Positions 35,850-47,572 of a DNA stretch of 64,000 bases are shown here, in pieces. The stretch lies in NCBI GenBank assembly GCA_947000775.1, contig CAMQGK010000138.1, positions 52,501 to 116,500 of the forward strand, written 5' to 3'. The stretch's first letter is position 1, and each line of letters opens with the position of its first letter. The stretch comes from Pterois miles (Eukaryota; Chordata; Actinopteri; Perciformes; Scorpaenidae). The translations under genes and the position numbers were made by a program. The notes under the pieces are model-generated. The model did no database searches. It worked only from the letters and a program-made list of their open reading frames with translations, and was not told where the DNA came from.

Positions 35850-36030
35850 TGATATGCTGGACATATTTTTGGCTTTACTTTCTATTATGTATATATTATT
35901 TTATTTTATCTGTATTAATACTGTTTTTTAAAATCTATCCTTGTTTTTGCACTATCCACTTTGCTGCTGTAACGTGTGAATTTCTCCACTGTGGGACTAA
36001 TAAAGGAATATCTTATCTTATCTTATCTTA
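35850..36030 (+). mobile_element. LINE 3' UTR and tail
   Basis: Contains TTTGCACTATCCACTTTGCT, GCTGTAACGTGTGAATTTCT and GTGGGACTAATAAAGGAATA with (CTTAT)n, a typical fish LINE 3' end. Confidence 0.65.
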
Positions 36031-36068
36031 AAACATGTTGTCGTCCCGTACTACACAATGAACTGCAT

Positions 36069-36079
36069 GCACACACACA

Positions 36080-36128
<49 letters not shown>
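36069..36128. repeat. (CA)n microsatellite
   Basis: CA run with one interruption. Confidence 0.95.
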
Positions 36129-36130
<2 letters not shown>

Positions 36131-36184
36131 ACCTCCTCACCTTTCCGCCTCGATGCCCAAACAGCCTTTTGTTCCCTGAACTGA

Positions 36185-36283
36185 CCAATGACACGGCCAT
36201 TGTCCGCCTGTCAGCCAATCTCAGCACCTATTATGACACAAATCAGCCAATCAGAGCGCTGTATGTACCTCAAATGGACCAAT
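36185..36283 (+). promoter_or_regulatory. four phased CCAAT boxes
   Basis: CCAAT at 36185, 36215, 36247 and 36279, all on the plus strand, spaced 30, 32 and 32 bp. This is the spacing known for NF-Y arrays in cell-cycle promoters and some LTRs. No downstream gene was identified. Confidence 0.45.
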
Positions 36284-36431
36284 CAGCTGGCAGTATGCCT
36301 TACCATATTTGCGCCCCACCCACTTCTTTCTTTAACATGCATGGACACACACACAGCGTGCATAACTGAACTCAGTCTCTCCTCCCTTTACTCTTTGTGC
36401 ACACTCGTACATGACCTGCACACTGTGTGAG

Positions 36432-36432
<1 letters not shown>

Positions 36433-36492
<60 letters not shown>
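36433..36492. repeat. (TG)n microsatellite
   Basis: Perfect TG run of about 60 bases. Confidence 0.95.
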
Positions 36493-36493
<1 letters not shown>

Positions 36494-36954
36494 ATTTCCC
36501 GACCTTTACTGCTACATCAGCTCCGACCTTTTTAATGGCAGCGCGTGGGAGCATTAGCCACTTTTATCTGACACACTAAGAAGAGAGAAACGACAAAACC
36601 GGGTCAAATGTTCTGTTTTTGTTGTCCTTGTTGACTACAGGTGACATTTTCTCATATTTTCACCAAGCAGGCATTATCTTCAACTTGAAAGAGACAACCA
36701 GACCGACTGAGCCTCGTTAGCACAGCAGGGAGTCCTACTTGGACTTGAGACAAAACCACCATGGTTGACTGTGAAGGGCTTATGTGCTGCCAAACAAACC
36801 TCACTAAATTTTTACTTAATGAACCAATCTTTCCCAAATCTCAAACAAAATACAGTTTTACTCCCAACTCTTTAAATACCACCATTTGGTCAGTACACCT
36901 GGGCAGACCGGTATGCAGGGTACCCCTCTTGTGTGGCGGACCAGGGACAGCGTG

Positions 36955-37085
36955 TCAACATACACTTGTTACATACAGTGTCCTTTCAAAATAAACTTCT
37001 ATTTTTATAGGAAGTTAGGTCTGCGCAACACAACTACTTAGGTAGGGTTAGGAGTCAGTCGTGGTTGACGTTAACCTCGCTGACT
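36955..37085 (+). repeat. dispersed repeat family S, partial copy 3
   Basis: Shares CATACAGTGTCCTTTCAAAA then TAAACTTC and AGGAAGTTAGG with 20560-20620. Confidence 0.4.
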
Positions 37086-37629
37086 ACCGACTCACATGAC
37101 TCACAAAACTAAACGAGTCACGTGGCTAATGATGTATGTGACAAAAGAAGTGAACATTAAAATAATAATGTAGCAACTTAACTGTAACGAGAGTAAATAA
37201 ATATTAACCGCCATCAGCAGACTTTATTATGAAACGCATCAACGTTACTTTTAGTTTCACACAGAAACGGAGCGCGAACAGCGGTCTCTATTAATACCAC
37301 GCCACTTGCTCCGACCATCAAATAATGCTAACATGAAGTCAGCTGAAAGCCCAGGTCTCCACCTACTGTTGCTAAAGAGGGCCTCCATGCGTTGGTTTCT
37401 GATGTTGAGGTGCACTGCCCAGTCGATGGCGTTTGACCAGTTGAGAGTGAGCGGGTTTTCAAGAGAACCAGCATCGATCTAGTGGCCGTCAGAGGAACTG
37501 CATCCTCACAGCATTTCCATAAGGGCACCCTGTGATGTTTTCTTCCCTCCAAAACATCCAGTATGTTGTGATACACTTTTTGATTGTAGACAAATGACCC
37601 TGACACGTAACCACTTCCATAAATCATCT

Positions 37630-37705
37630 GGCTATGTGGCACAATGGACAGCACATTGGACTTCTAGTTGAGCAAAGGAGAAGTGACTCGAAGGTTGTAG
37701 GAGTC
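37630..37705 (+). pseudogene. truncated tRNA-Arg(TCT)
   Basis: 5' half GGCTATGTGGCACAATGGAC and the anticodon arm with TCT are clear, but the T arm is partly deleted (GGTTGTAGGAGTCGAC). Outlier of the array 2 kb upstream. Confidence 0.7.
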
Positions 37706-38194
37706 GACATATATAGATTTACAATATGAAGATGCTCAAATCCAAAGTGCAGACATGATACTACGGTGAGGACTTGTAAACGTTCAGTAAATAGATGTTG
37801 GATGAATACAGTTGTCATATCTGAAGGAAATCATATTCTTTGTGACTTTGCACCTACCAAACCCTGTAAAGAAGAGATTCAGATGAGCCACCAACAGGAA
37901 GTCAGGACGTACTGAGAGATGGATGAACACGTTGTCGATTTTTGACAATTTCATGGGATTTGTCCCTTCCTGTCTGTGTCTCGTTCTCTCTTCTGGTATA
38001 GAAGAAGAGTTCAGCATCCTGGGGGTGCGTTTGATTCATCAGAAGGAGTAGAGGAGGGGGATCTGTCTGAGGTCTTTGCAGGAGGAAAAAAAATCCTGCA
38101 GAATTGAGTTAAATCAAGCGCGCCTGAAGAGAGATCACATTATTCAGAGAGAGACTTCTGTACCGCCTCAGGTGACAAGCAGCATGGCGGGAGG

Positions 38195-38200
38195 GAGGCT

Positions 38201-38237
<37 letters not shown>

Positions 38238-38299
38238 TGTCTGTCTCCTGTGGGCTATATGGAGCAGTGAAGGTCGGACAGTTGTCTAATGATTGTCTG

Positions 38300-38351
<52 letters not shown>

Positions 38352-38368
38352 ATGTGTGTGTGTGTGTC
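38195..38368. repeat. two (TG)n microsatellites
   Basis: Runs at about 38201-38236 and 38302-38350, the second followed by a short interrupted TG run. Confidence 0.95.
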
Positions 38369-38399
38369 AGACACCGCTGAGAGTTGCCTGCCCATCTTT

Positions 38400-39334
38400 T
38401 TCTAATGACATGATATTAAGATATTACAGGTTGAAACAGGTGTGAAGAGAGCGAGGAAGAGCGAGTGACATTGAGAAAGAACGGAGGGGAGGAGGAAGAG
38501 GAGGCTGGATGAAGTCGACAAAAAGATAAGCGAGAAGCAGAGAGAGAGGACTGGGACAACCGAGACGTTACATAATGGTTTTACCAGCCGTCTGTGTGCT
38601 CTGCTGTCTGCACCGCCTCCTGCTGGTCACACCGACTCACTGCAGCTGCACCTCACAGCTGTGAATATCCAATCAGTATCAGTATCAATATCCAATCAGC
38701 TCATTATTATGTTAGTGGGCTGATTAACACAGAGAGCTAGAGGCTGCCTACCAAAGCTCTTACTCTTCATTTTTACTGTCATTTATATTTGAGTCATTTC
38801 CTAAGTTGACTAGCCACAAGTTGATTAGCAATTTTTTGTAATAACTTAACTTACTTAATAACTTAATTCTGTGTTCAAAGTTAAATAAAGAAAAGAAGTT
38901 TGTGGGTTAAATAGATATTTGACATCAAGCTGCAGGTCAAAGGTCATCCTTGATGCCGCCTCGCGGCCTCAGTTTTTAAAGCCAGGTGCTGCAGTTGCTC
39001 TCCACCGACTGAGAGACCCAAGGCATGATGGGAAACATCTGGCTCACGCCTGAGTGAAGAGCTGATTGGCTCTTGGCTTTGACAACAAACACCACGTGTT
39101 GTAGAAACTCTCAATTGTAATATTCAACACTAGATTGTAGGTTATTAGTCTCATGTTGTGCAATAAAGGTTTCATCTGTGAAACACATCTTGTGTGGTTA
39201 ATGATTATAATAATAATTATAGTAATATTAATTATAATGATGAAAGTTATTTATAGGCACTTATCAAAAGTGGGCAACAACCAAGATGGTGACAGACAAA
39301 TACCAAGATGGCGCATGAACAAAACTTAATAATC

Positions 39335-39369
<35 letters not shown>

Positions 39370-39800
39370 TAATAATGAAGGTTGTTTATAAGCACTTATC
39401 AGAACGAATGCTCATTATGTGCTTTACAAGGCGGACATAAAAATGATAAAAGATATAATCTGATGCCATCCGAACATGGTCCGAAAACTACAAGTAGCCT
39501 ACAAATCAGATCTAACAGGATGTCCCTTTGTCTTTGTTTACCAGTTGGGCCCTGAATGCCCCACGCATGTTGTATTCATGACCTCCTGAGTGTATACAGT
39601 ATATGTATATATACTATATATAAATATATGTGTGCTTAATGAAAAGGTTGTCATGTACATGTTGCAGTATATAGAACAGTGAGATGTTTTAGTATTGCAG
39701 GGTTACTTGTTACGACTGAATTAATAGTTTATGAATGTGATGGTATGTGGAGATAAAGAGTTCGTCCGTCCAGTTGACCTCCTGACGTCCTCTGTCCTCT
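38400..39800. other. non-coding stretch, nothing recognised
   Basis: Contains a TAA microsatellite at about 39337-39368 and no supported gene. Confidence 0.3.
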
Positions 39801-39809
39801 CTCCAGCTG

Positions 39810-39834
39810 CCCCCCCCCCCCCCCCCCCCCCCCC
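39810..39834. repeat. homopolymer of 25 C
   Basis: Second long C run of the window. Confidence 0.9.
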
Positions 39835-40584
39835 GCTGAGTGTTGTGCCGTCTGCAGGCTTCAGGAGTTTAACAGGAGTTTAATAGATTGTGTTTCCCGG
39901 AGGTGCAGTCGTTCGTGTCGAGGAGGAACAGGAGCAAGGAGAGGACACGTCTCTGAAGGGGGTGGATGTGACTGTCCTGCTGCTTCCTTTCATTCAGAGA
40001 CAACAGTTCTTTTACCTTTTCTCTCTACAACATCTGCACATGTAGCTGCAATATGAGAAAGATGCAGGATTATTGTGGATACTGAAGGTTTGTATCAGGG
40101 CACCAACACCACCATCCTGACCTCTACACCCTCACTACATAAAGGACATACCGCCTACATTAATCATGACACATGAGTGAATGAGCCGTATTAATCTCCA
40201 TAGGGAGTGGCTCCTCTTTACAGAGTCCACCATCTTTCTACGGTAGCCCAGAACGGACAAACCAAACACTGTTAGCGGTTCCTGTTTGGACCGGAGTCAC
40301 AGACTCCGTTCAGCCCCCAGAAACGGGACACGCAGTGCCGGTTCCTGCCCTTTAGGGAAAATTTGGATTTGGAGCCACACATTAGACATCACAATGGTTT
40401 TAAGACAAAAATTAAGATTTTCATTTTCATAAATAACTGTATTTAATATAATATAAATAAACAACTGGTTCCTGATATTGTTGGCTTAAAAGTGTAGTCA
40501 GTTTCACTGCAGTTTACACTTTTATGAAAACACAAGTACAGCTGAGCAGAAAAAGAAGTCTGACAATCACCAGGGTGGACGGAT

Positions 40585-41395
40585 GTAGTATGTATATAGT
40601 ATTGTATGAAATATGTAGTATGTATGTAGTATGTTTATACTACTGTATGCAGTATGTAATATGTATGTAGTATGTCTATAATACTATATGCAGTATGTAA
40701 TATGAAGTATTATGTAGTATGTATGTAGTACTGTATGCAGTATGTAATATGAAGTATTATGTAGTATTATGTAGTACTGTATGCAGTATGTATGCAGTAT
40801 GTAGTATGAAGTATCTATGTAGTACTGTATGTAGTATGTTTGTAGTATGTTTGTAGTACTGTATGCAGTATGTTTGTAGTACTGTATGTAGTATGTTTGT
40901 AGTACTGTATGCAGTATGTTTGTAGTACTGTATGTAGTGTTTGTACTACTGTATATAGTATGTTTGTAGTACTGTATGTAGTATGTTTGTAGTACTGTAT
41001 GTAGTATGTTTGTAGTACTGTATGCAATATGTAGTATGTATGTAGTACTGTATGTAGTGTTTGTACTACTGTATATAGTATGTTTGTGGTACTGTATGTA
41101 GTATGTTTGTAGTACTGTATGCAGTATGTTTGTAGTACTGTATGTAGTGTTTGTACTACTGTATATAGTATGTTTGTAGTACTGTATGTAGTATGTTTGT
41201 ACTACTGTATGTAGTATGTTTGTACTACTGTATGTAGTATGTTTGTAGTACTGTATGCAATATGTAGTATGTATGTAGTACTGTATGTAGTATGTTTGTA
41301 CTACTGTATGTAGTATGTTTGTACTACTGTATGTAGTATGTTTGTAGTACTGTATGCAATATGTAGTATGTATGTAGTACTGTATGTAGTATGTA
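40585..41395 (+). repeat. TAGTACTGTATGTAGTATGT satellite-like array
   Basis: About 800 bp of irregular repeats of roughly 20-23 bp built from GTAGTACTGTATG and TAGTATGTTTG, rich in the palindrome GTAC. The 259-codon minus-strand open frame (Tyr/Thr/His-rich) is a by-product because the repeat lacks stops in that frame. Confidence 0.9.
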
Positions 41396-41459
41396 GAAAA
41401 GCCCAAATAGCTGAACTTGGTTAGAATTTGTTCCATCATTAAAAAACAACTTAAACTTG

Positions 41460-43160
41460 TCAAATTTGGGCAGTTTGAAGCATCTGAAGAGGAAATCCTG
41501 CTCTCAGCATGTTAACCTGGTTTTAATAGGAAGAGATCCTGCTGTTGGTCACTTAAACTACATTTATCCACATCCCAGATATCAGCGATGATCCTGAACC
41601 AGAGCAGGTTATCATCCGAAGAACGTGGAGCTTTAAATCTGCAACTAATTCACTGTGAAAACCGTCCAGCTCCACGTTCAGCATCTCCAGACTGTCCTCC
41701 CGGTGTGTGGTGCAGGCGGTGAGATGAGTCATGCACCGAGCACAAACCCACAGAGGCGTTTCAGTTTGACGCCAGCCGGCGTCTCCTCACACTGACCGGA
41801 GATTCATTCACAAAGTGAAAGTGGACAGACCAGAATAATCCTCCTGTGGATCAGCTGTTCTGACCGGGAGAGGCAGAGGCTGGTTCTCTCTTCTTATTGA
41901 CCCATACTTATCAATAAATAATCAGTGTTAATCTGCATATCATTTCCTCTTCACACTGCCCTCTGATAGTTCAGGTCATCTCTGAGTTACAGACATCAGT
42001 CTGGATGAGACTCAACCCTCCAGCTCTCCCTCCTCCCTCTCTCTCCTCCTCCCTCTCTCTCCTCCTCCTCCTCCTCCTCTTATTTATCACAACCTGGAGC
42101 AGCAGACAGATCTCAATACTAAGGAAAGGTGCTTCGGTGCTTCCTTTCTTATCTCCTTTATCCTAAGATACACTGGAACACATCTTTTATCAAAGGAAAG
42201 GAGATAATGCCGTCCCATAATTCAGTAACAATATGCCTGGCATAATATTTTCATACAGTCATATACTAACTGGGATTCATGTTGATAAATATGAGTAAGT
42301 GTATCTACTACAGCAGCTGCTGCCATGGCTGTAGAAGACAGAGAGCATGAACTTTAAAACTGGGACAAGCTTGGCTGTTTTAGCTGAGCTGATTGGAGGG
42401 TTATTCAGATCACCTGTTGAGGAGGGTGAAGGGACTGATGGGTCCTAATTAATAAGTGAAAGCAGCTTGGTGCGTCCCCCTCTCAGCCAATCAGGGTGAG
42501 ACGACGCCCTTTTTTCAGGGATCAAGAGAGGGGGGCAAGTGGAGACCAGGGACACTCTGATCCTTCTTCCACGTAATACTGACCTTAGTTCAGCAAATTC
42601 AGACACAAACTCACATCTTTAGGCCCTTTGGAGACTTTTTAAAAAATGCCTTTCCACTAGTTTACCTGTTTATCAAAGCACACTGCATACTCATTTTTTA
42701 TTATTATTGACGATGTGTTGTTTCACTGTGAGATTTGATCCTTTAATCTGTATTATGTGGTTGGGAACTGGTTCTCAGGCGTCTTCCTGTTCAGCTGACA
42801 TGTTGAATCAACACCGACAGTTTCAATCACATTTGTCTGCAATGAAAGTATTTTAATCTGCAATACTCTTCAGAAGTTCAGCAGTTTGGAGAAAAAAAAT
42901 AATCATTAAAATTTGACTTTTAGATACTCAAAGATACTCAAAGATACTCAAAGCATCAGACATTAATCTGGTGGTAGTTGTCATTTAACTCAGGCTCTCT
43001 AGACTCAGTCATATATATTCTTACACTGTATTTCCTATCATTAAATCGATTCATATTTATTCCTCAAAATTGTGATAAAGGAAATATAAAGAGCGACAAA
43101 CTCCATGTATGAAGGAGGTCCGGGTGGATAGGTGGGTCAGGAAACACCAGACCAGCAGAC
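41460..43160. other. non-coding stretch, nothing recognised
   Basis: Contains three copies of AGATACTCAA at 42923-42955 and pyrimidine-rich DNA near 42020-42080; no gene supported. Confidence 0.3.
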
Positions 43161-43165
43161 CTCTG

Positions 43166-43385
43166 TTCATGTCCCCTGTGAAACCAGAAGTCAGCGTTCA
43201 TTTATTTGTCACGTAACTTCTGTATTTAAGTAACGTCACCTCTGTAGTTACTTTAACCCAAACCATGATCTCTTCCTAAAGCTAACTAAGGTGTTTCCTG
43301 TGAAGAAGTTTATTTTGAAAAGCCTGTACGTGATACATGTTGGACATTCATAGAAACACACAAAAAACTTTTTCTGAAGATATCA
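43166..43385 (+). repeat. dispersed repeat family U, copy 2
   Basis: Begins GTTCATGTCCCCTGTGAAAC and follows the order of 26938-27160. Confidence 0.6.
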
Positions 43386-43389
43386 TACG

Positions 43390-44760
43390 AACCGCTGTAT
43401 GAGGAAACACTGAGAAAACTGTAGTGAGGCCTCAGCAACAGTGTTGAAACCCAGCCCGAAGACACCGAGCCATGTTTCCATTAACACATTTTTATGCATA
43501 TTTTGAAGAATTTTATTAGAAAAGCTGTATGGAAGTGGCAAAATTCAATAAAACCTACTCAGCTGTGCAAATCGGCTTTTATGCTTGCTAGAGGTGGTTG
43601 ATTCACTAAAAACTGTAAATTATAGAAACGCCTTTAACTCGACTGATCAGCTGTTTCTGCTGTTGTCGTCTTTGTCTCCAGACAACATGAAACATGATCA
43701 ATAACAATCAAACAACTGAAACTGATTTGAACTAACACTAAGTTAAACAAAAGTGTACTGAATCCCAGCTGGTGACACACAGAGTTTTGTCTGATATGCA
43801 GAGCAGACGGTCTTGAAGCCCAGCCGCCACAGCGAGTGGACAGTGAAGGAGACATGACCTGTCGCCAAAAGGCAGATCGAGAGCAGAACTGAAACTCGTC
43901 CAAAACGCCCTGCGAGTGAACTCCCGCTGTGCTTACTAATCAGCCCCAGTACAGAGACAGTGAGCCAGACAGACAGACAGACAGACAGAGGGAGGGAGGG
44001 AGGGATGTCTGGAGCTCTCCGAGCAGTCTGGGGCTTCATGGCGTTTTGCTGATTCATGCTGAGAGAGAAGAGTCAGCAAAAGACAACCTGAGAGTCTGAC
44101 AGAGACTCACACCTGAAACACTCAGCAGCCTCAGAGCGAATATGAGGAACACAACAAGAGTAAACAAGTAAACAAGAGGCAGTGTGAAACAATCCCTCGC
44201 TGTGATTGGATGAACCAAACCACGACCACGGGCCCATAAAGGGACAGTCCCCCTAGATTTAGGTCCCCATTCATTTCAGTAAGAAACAGGGTGAGACGTC
44301 TTCCCTTCCAGTCACTTAGTGAGTTCAGTCAAACTGAACGTCTGTTCAGTTAAGTGTTTGATAAGTGTGATGACCCCTCCCCACCACCCGGTGTGTGTTG
44401 GCTCGCTGGTCTTTTTCTGTTTCTTCTGTTTCAGAGGGCACGGTGACCACCCGGCTACGTACCACCGAACTTCACTGATCCAACGCTTTAGTTAACACGA
44501 AGATGAAGCTGCAGTCAGACCAGGTTTCACCTGGTGCTTAAGGCCCCGTAAATTAAGACCTTTGTTTTACAAAATATCTCTGTCCAAATGCAAAAACTCT
44601 CGCTGTGATACTTACAGGTCACCAGCCGTGAGGTCACGAGTCAAAGGTCAATGAATTTAGTTGCCAGCCTTCTCTGGTTGAGGTGGGGTCACCATCAGAT
44701 GATGAGCTACACCTGGGGCGGGTCTAGCCTTCATCATAAAACCCTCTTCCTCATTCAGAT
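43390..44760. other. non-coding stretch, nothing recognised
   Basis: A short GACA/GGGA repeat lies at 43968-44004. No coding feature supported on either strand. Confidence 0.3.

Positions 44761-44763
<3 letters not shown>

Positions 44764-44815
<52 letters not shown>
44764..44815. repeat. (CT)n then (CA)n microsatellite
   Basis: Compound dinucleotide repeat. Confidence 0.95.
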
Positions 44816-45483
44816 CTCATCATCCATGTGGACATTGCAGAGACGCTGTTCGTTGTGTTTTTTCCCTGCACTCACGTCACATGCCTCCATGCACGCCTAC
44901 ACCACTGACTACTGATACTGATCTCACATTTAGTTGTTCATTTCTGCATTTTGTAAATAAAGTTAATGTTATTTTGCCTCAACCTCTTCTCCACCCCCAT
45001 TTTGTTGCAGCCTGAGAGCTGGGCTGTAACACAAGAAGCTGTTTAATTAGCGGAGGGCTGCTGTTAGCCCGTTAGAAATGCTGCAGTGGCTCTGCTTCCT
45101 GTTTCCTGTCCAGCGTTTTGGCCACTCATTCACACACAAGCTTCGGGTCACTTTGTATCTGTTGGACACATTTGGGAAACAATGACGTCCTCTCCTCATT
45201 TCACCCGTTGCTGCCTTGTATAATGAGCATGTGCCAGAAATAAAAACAGAGATGGTGGACTACCAGCTTTTTTACGTTTCGTTAGCACTGCTTGGACTAA
45301 TTACTACTTTACATTTGAATCAGTCACAGGTGGCCGATGCAGGAGCACATTAAACGGGCCGGATGGTGTTTGAAGGCGAGGTTTGAGCTCTCAGGATTAA
45401 GAACATAAACCTAAATGACAAAGACTTTTCATCATCTATCTCACCAATATCTTCGTTTATTGATGCTTGTTGTCCATTGAAGA

Positions 45484-46226
45484 AAATGCCAACACTGAGT
45501 CAAGAGGTATTTCCTTTGTCTGCGGTGCTGCTCGTCCAAACAGTACCAGCGACCTCTGCAGGCCGCCAACACTCACTGCAGATTATTATTCCCCAAATAA
45601 TCCAATTAATCCTGAACAGAAAGGTCAGGAGAAAACAGCAGACTGTGATGACAGAGAATACAAGAAACACAAAGCAGAGAGAAACAAGAAAACTATAAAG
45701 TTTGTGTTTTATGGCACCAAATCAAATTAAAGTCATGGATGATTCTTATTTTTATTATGTTTGTCTTACTTTTATTGTTACTCTATTAGGCACTGGTGTT
45801 AGTTTCACTTCTATACACTTTATTCTCCTTTTCTCTCTAAAATGTGCAGAAAATCAGCAGAAATCGGCAGTATTTAACGTTGTACTGTTTAAAAAAGTCA
45901 AAGTATCCTGGTGTTTGTGCTTCTTGAATCATGGCATCAGCAGAATCATTCATTTGTTTGAAGTGAAGTGAAAGTTAACGGCTGATCTGGAGATGAAATG
46001 AACAATAGAAGTGATTCCAGTGAAACAAACATTTTACACTTTCAGTCCATCATCACATCATCATCAGTTTAAAGAATCAAAGAGTTCAAAAGGTCAAATC
46101 TGTGGCTGTCTATGTGTCGTCTGTACAAGCTGTACCAGCGACCTCTGCAAGCCACCAGCACACACTGCAGATTATTCTCCTCGAAATAATTCAATTAGTC
46201 CTGAACAGAAACATCCAGAGATAACA

Positions 46227-46257
<31 letters not shown>

Positions 46258-47067
46258 AAGCAGAAATGAACACAAAAACTGTAAAGTTTGTGTTTTTCAC
46301 GGCACCAAATCAAATGAAACGTTGGATGTTTCCAACATTTAAATAAAGTTTCCATTCACATGCAATGTGTTTTATTCTGTCTGCTGTCAATATTACTAAC
46401 ATGTTGTCTCTGGAAAATTAGATCAAAAGAGCTACAAAAACATTATGGACATAGGAACAACTTTTGAATCCCAATCACACTTTTTTAATTATATTCTTAT
46501 TAAACATTGGACACCAAGAACAATAATGATTAATTTACTTATTTGACTAAATCTATCTTAATTTATTGTTATTCTATTAGGCACCATTGTTAGCGTCACT
46601 TCTATACACTTTATAAATTAATCACTCTATTGTTTATATGTGTTTAGATACTTTTTAAAATTCTATTGTTTTTCATTTTTATGTTGTTTCAATTTTTAAG
46701 CATCTCTGCCACAGGAAAGTCCTTCTGGATTGATGAAGTTCTCTGTTGTTTTATCAATAACAATATAAAAGATTTGATCCAATTCTCTCTAACAAAGCTG
46801 ATTAAAAGAATAACACACCAACCAACATACAGTACATTTAAAATCTGATGCCCAACAAAGTCAAAGTATCCTGGTGTTTGTGCGTCTTGAATCAAGACAT
46901 CTGCAGGATCACCAAGTTGTTTGAAGTGAAGTGAAAGTTAACAGCTGATCTGGAGATGAAATGAACAAAATGAGTGATTCCAGTGAAACAAACATTTTGC
47001 ACTTTCAGTCCATCATCACATCATCATCAGTTTAAAGAATTAAAGAGTTCAAAAGGTCAAATCAAAG
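45484..47067. repeat. tandem segmental duplication upstream of dharma
   Basis: Copy A (about 45540-46100) and copy B (about 46130-47067) share blocks in the same order. Examples are GCGACCTCTGCA...CACTGCAGATTATT, TTGTGTTTT..GGCACCAAATCAAAT, CTATTAGGCAC...CACTTCTATACACTTTAT, and a final 170-bp block beginning GTCAAAGTATCCTGGTGTTT. Copy B is longer because of an insertion in its first half. The end of copy B lies about 175 bp before the dharma ATG. Confidence 0.85.
46791..47067 (+). promoter_or_regulatory. cluster of TCF/LEF-like sites upstream of dharma
   Basis: WWCAAAG matches at 46791-46797 (AACAAAG), 46854-46860 (AACAAAG) and 47061-47067 (ATCAAAG), all plus strand; another lies in copy A at 46076-46082. 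Known: zebrafish dharma is a direct target of maternal beta-catenin/TCF. Function here is inferred from position only. A TATA-like TTTAAAA is at 47162-47168. Confidence 0.45.
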
Positions 47068-47241
47068 TTCACATTTCTTCTGAACTTCACTCAGATTCAG
47101 GAATCTCATTAACATATTAAAGAGCACTCAAGTGTTTGATGCTCCAGACTTTGTGTTTCTGTTTAAAACTGGACTCTGGAGCACCTTCGGAGCTCAGAGG
47201 TCACAGCAGCAGGTCTCTGGACACTTCTTAAGTCTACAGTC

Positions 47242-47572
47242 ATGGAGTCAAGCAGAGTGTCGGACTTCAGCATCGAGCGCATCCTCTCCTCTCAGCTCGG
47301 ACACAAGCTGCCAATGACGGAGTTCTCACCGGACGGATATCTCCAGGGGATCCCCGCTGGATTCAGTCTCGACTCCGGGAACTACAGGCCTCCTGCGCCG
47401 GTCTCGGTCCCGGTCCCGGTGCCGGTGCCAGTGCCAGGCTGCCTGCAGTACCGAGGGATGAGCTTTGGAGAGGCGTTTTGCCCGTACGGAGTCGGTTTCC
47501 ATCACACAGACTTCAGCAGCATTTATCCAAACCCCGGAGTTTACGTGACCTTCGGCACTCAGGACTCTGCAG
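47242..47572 (+). CDS. dharma: dharma exon 1 (repressor motif, Val-Pro repeat)
   Basis: Starts at the first ATG with MESSRVSD, directly before FSIERIL. A hexamer repeat (GGTCCC/GGTGCC) at 47400-47437 codes alternating Val and Pro. Ends in phase 1 before GTAGTT. Confidence 0.85.

Noticed and set aside
40684..41463. 259-codon minus-strand open frame
   Set aside because: Entirely Tyr/Thr/His/Ile repeats produced by the short tandem repeat; no codon bias, domains or splice context.
42480..45400. Possible ALKBH6 gene, expected near CLIP3 by human synteny
   Set aside because: Searched by eye for an AlkB HxD...H-type frame on both strands of the dharma-clip3 neighbourhood; none seen.
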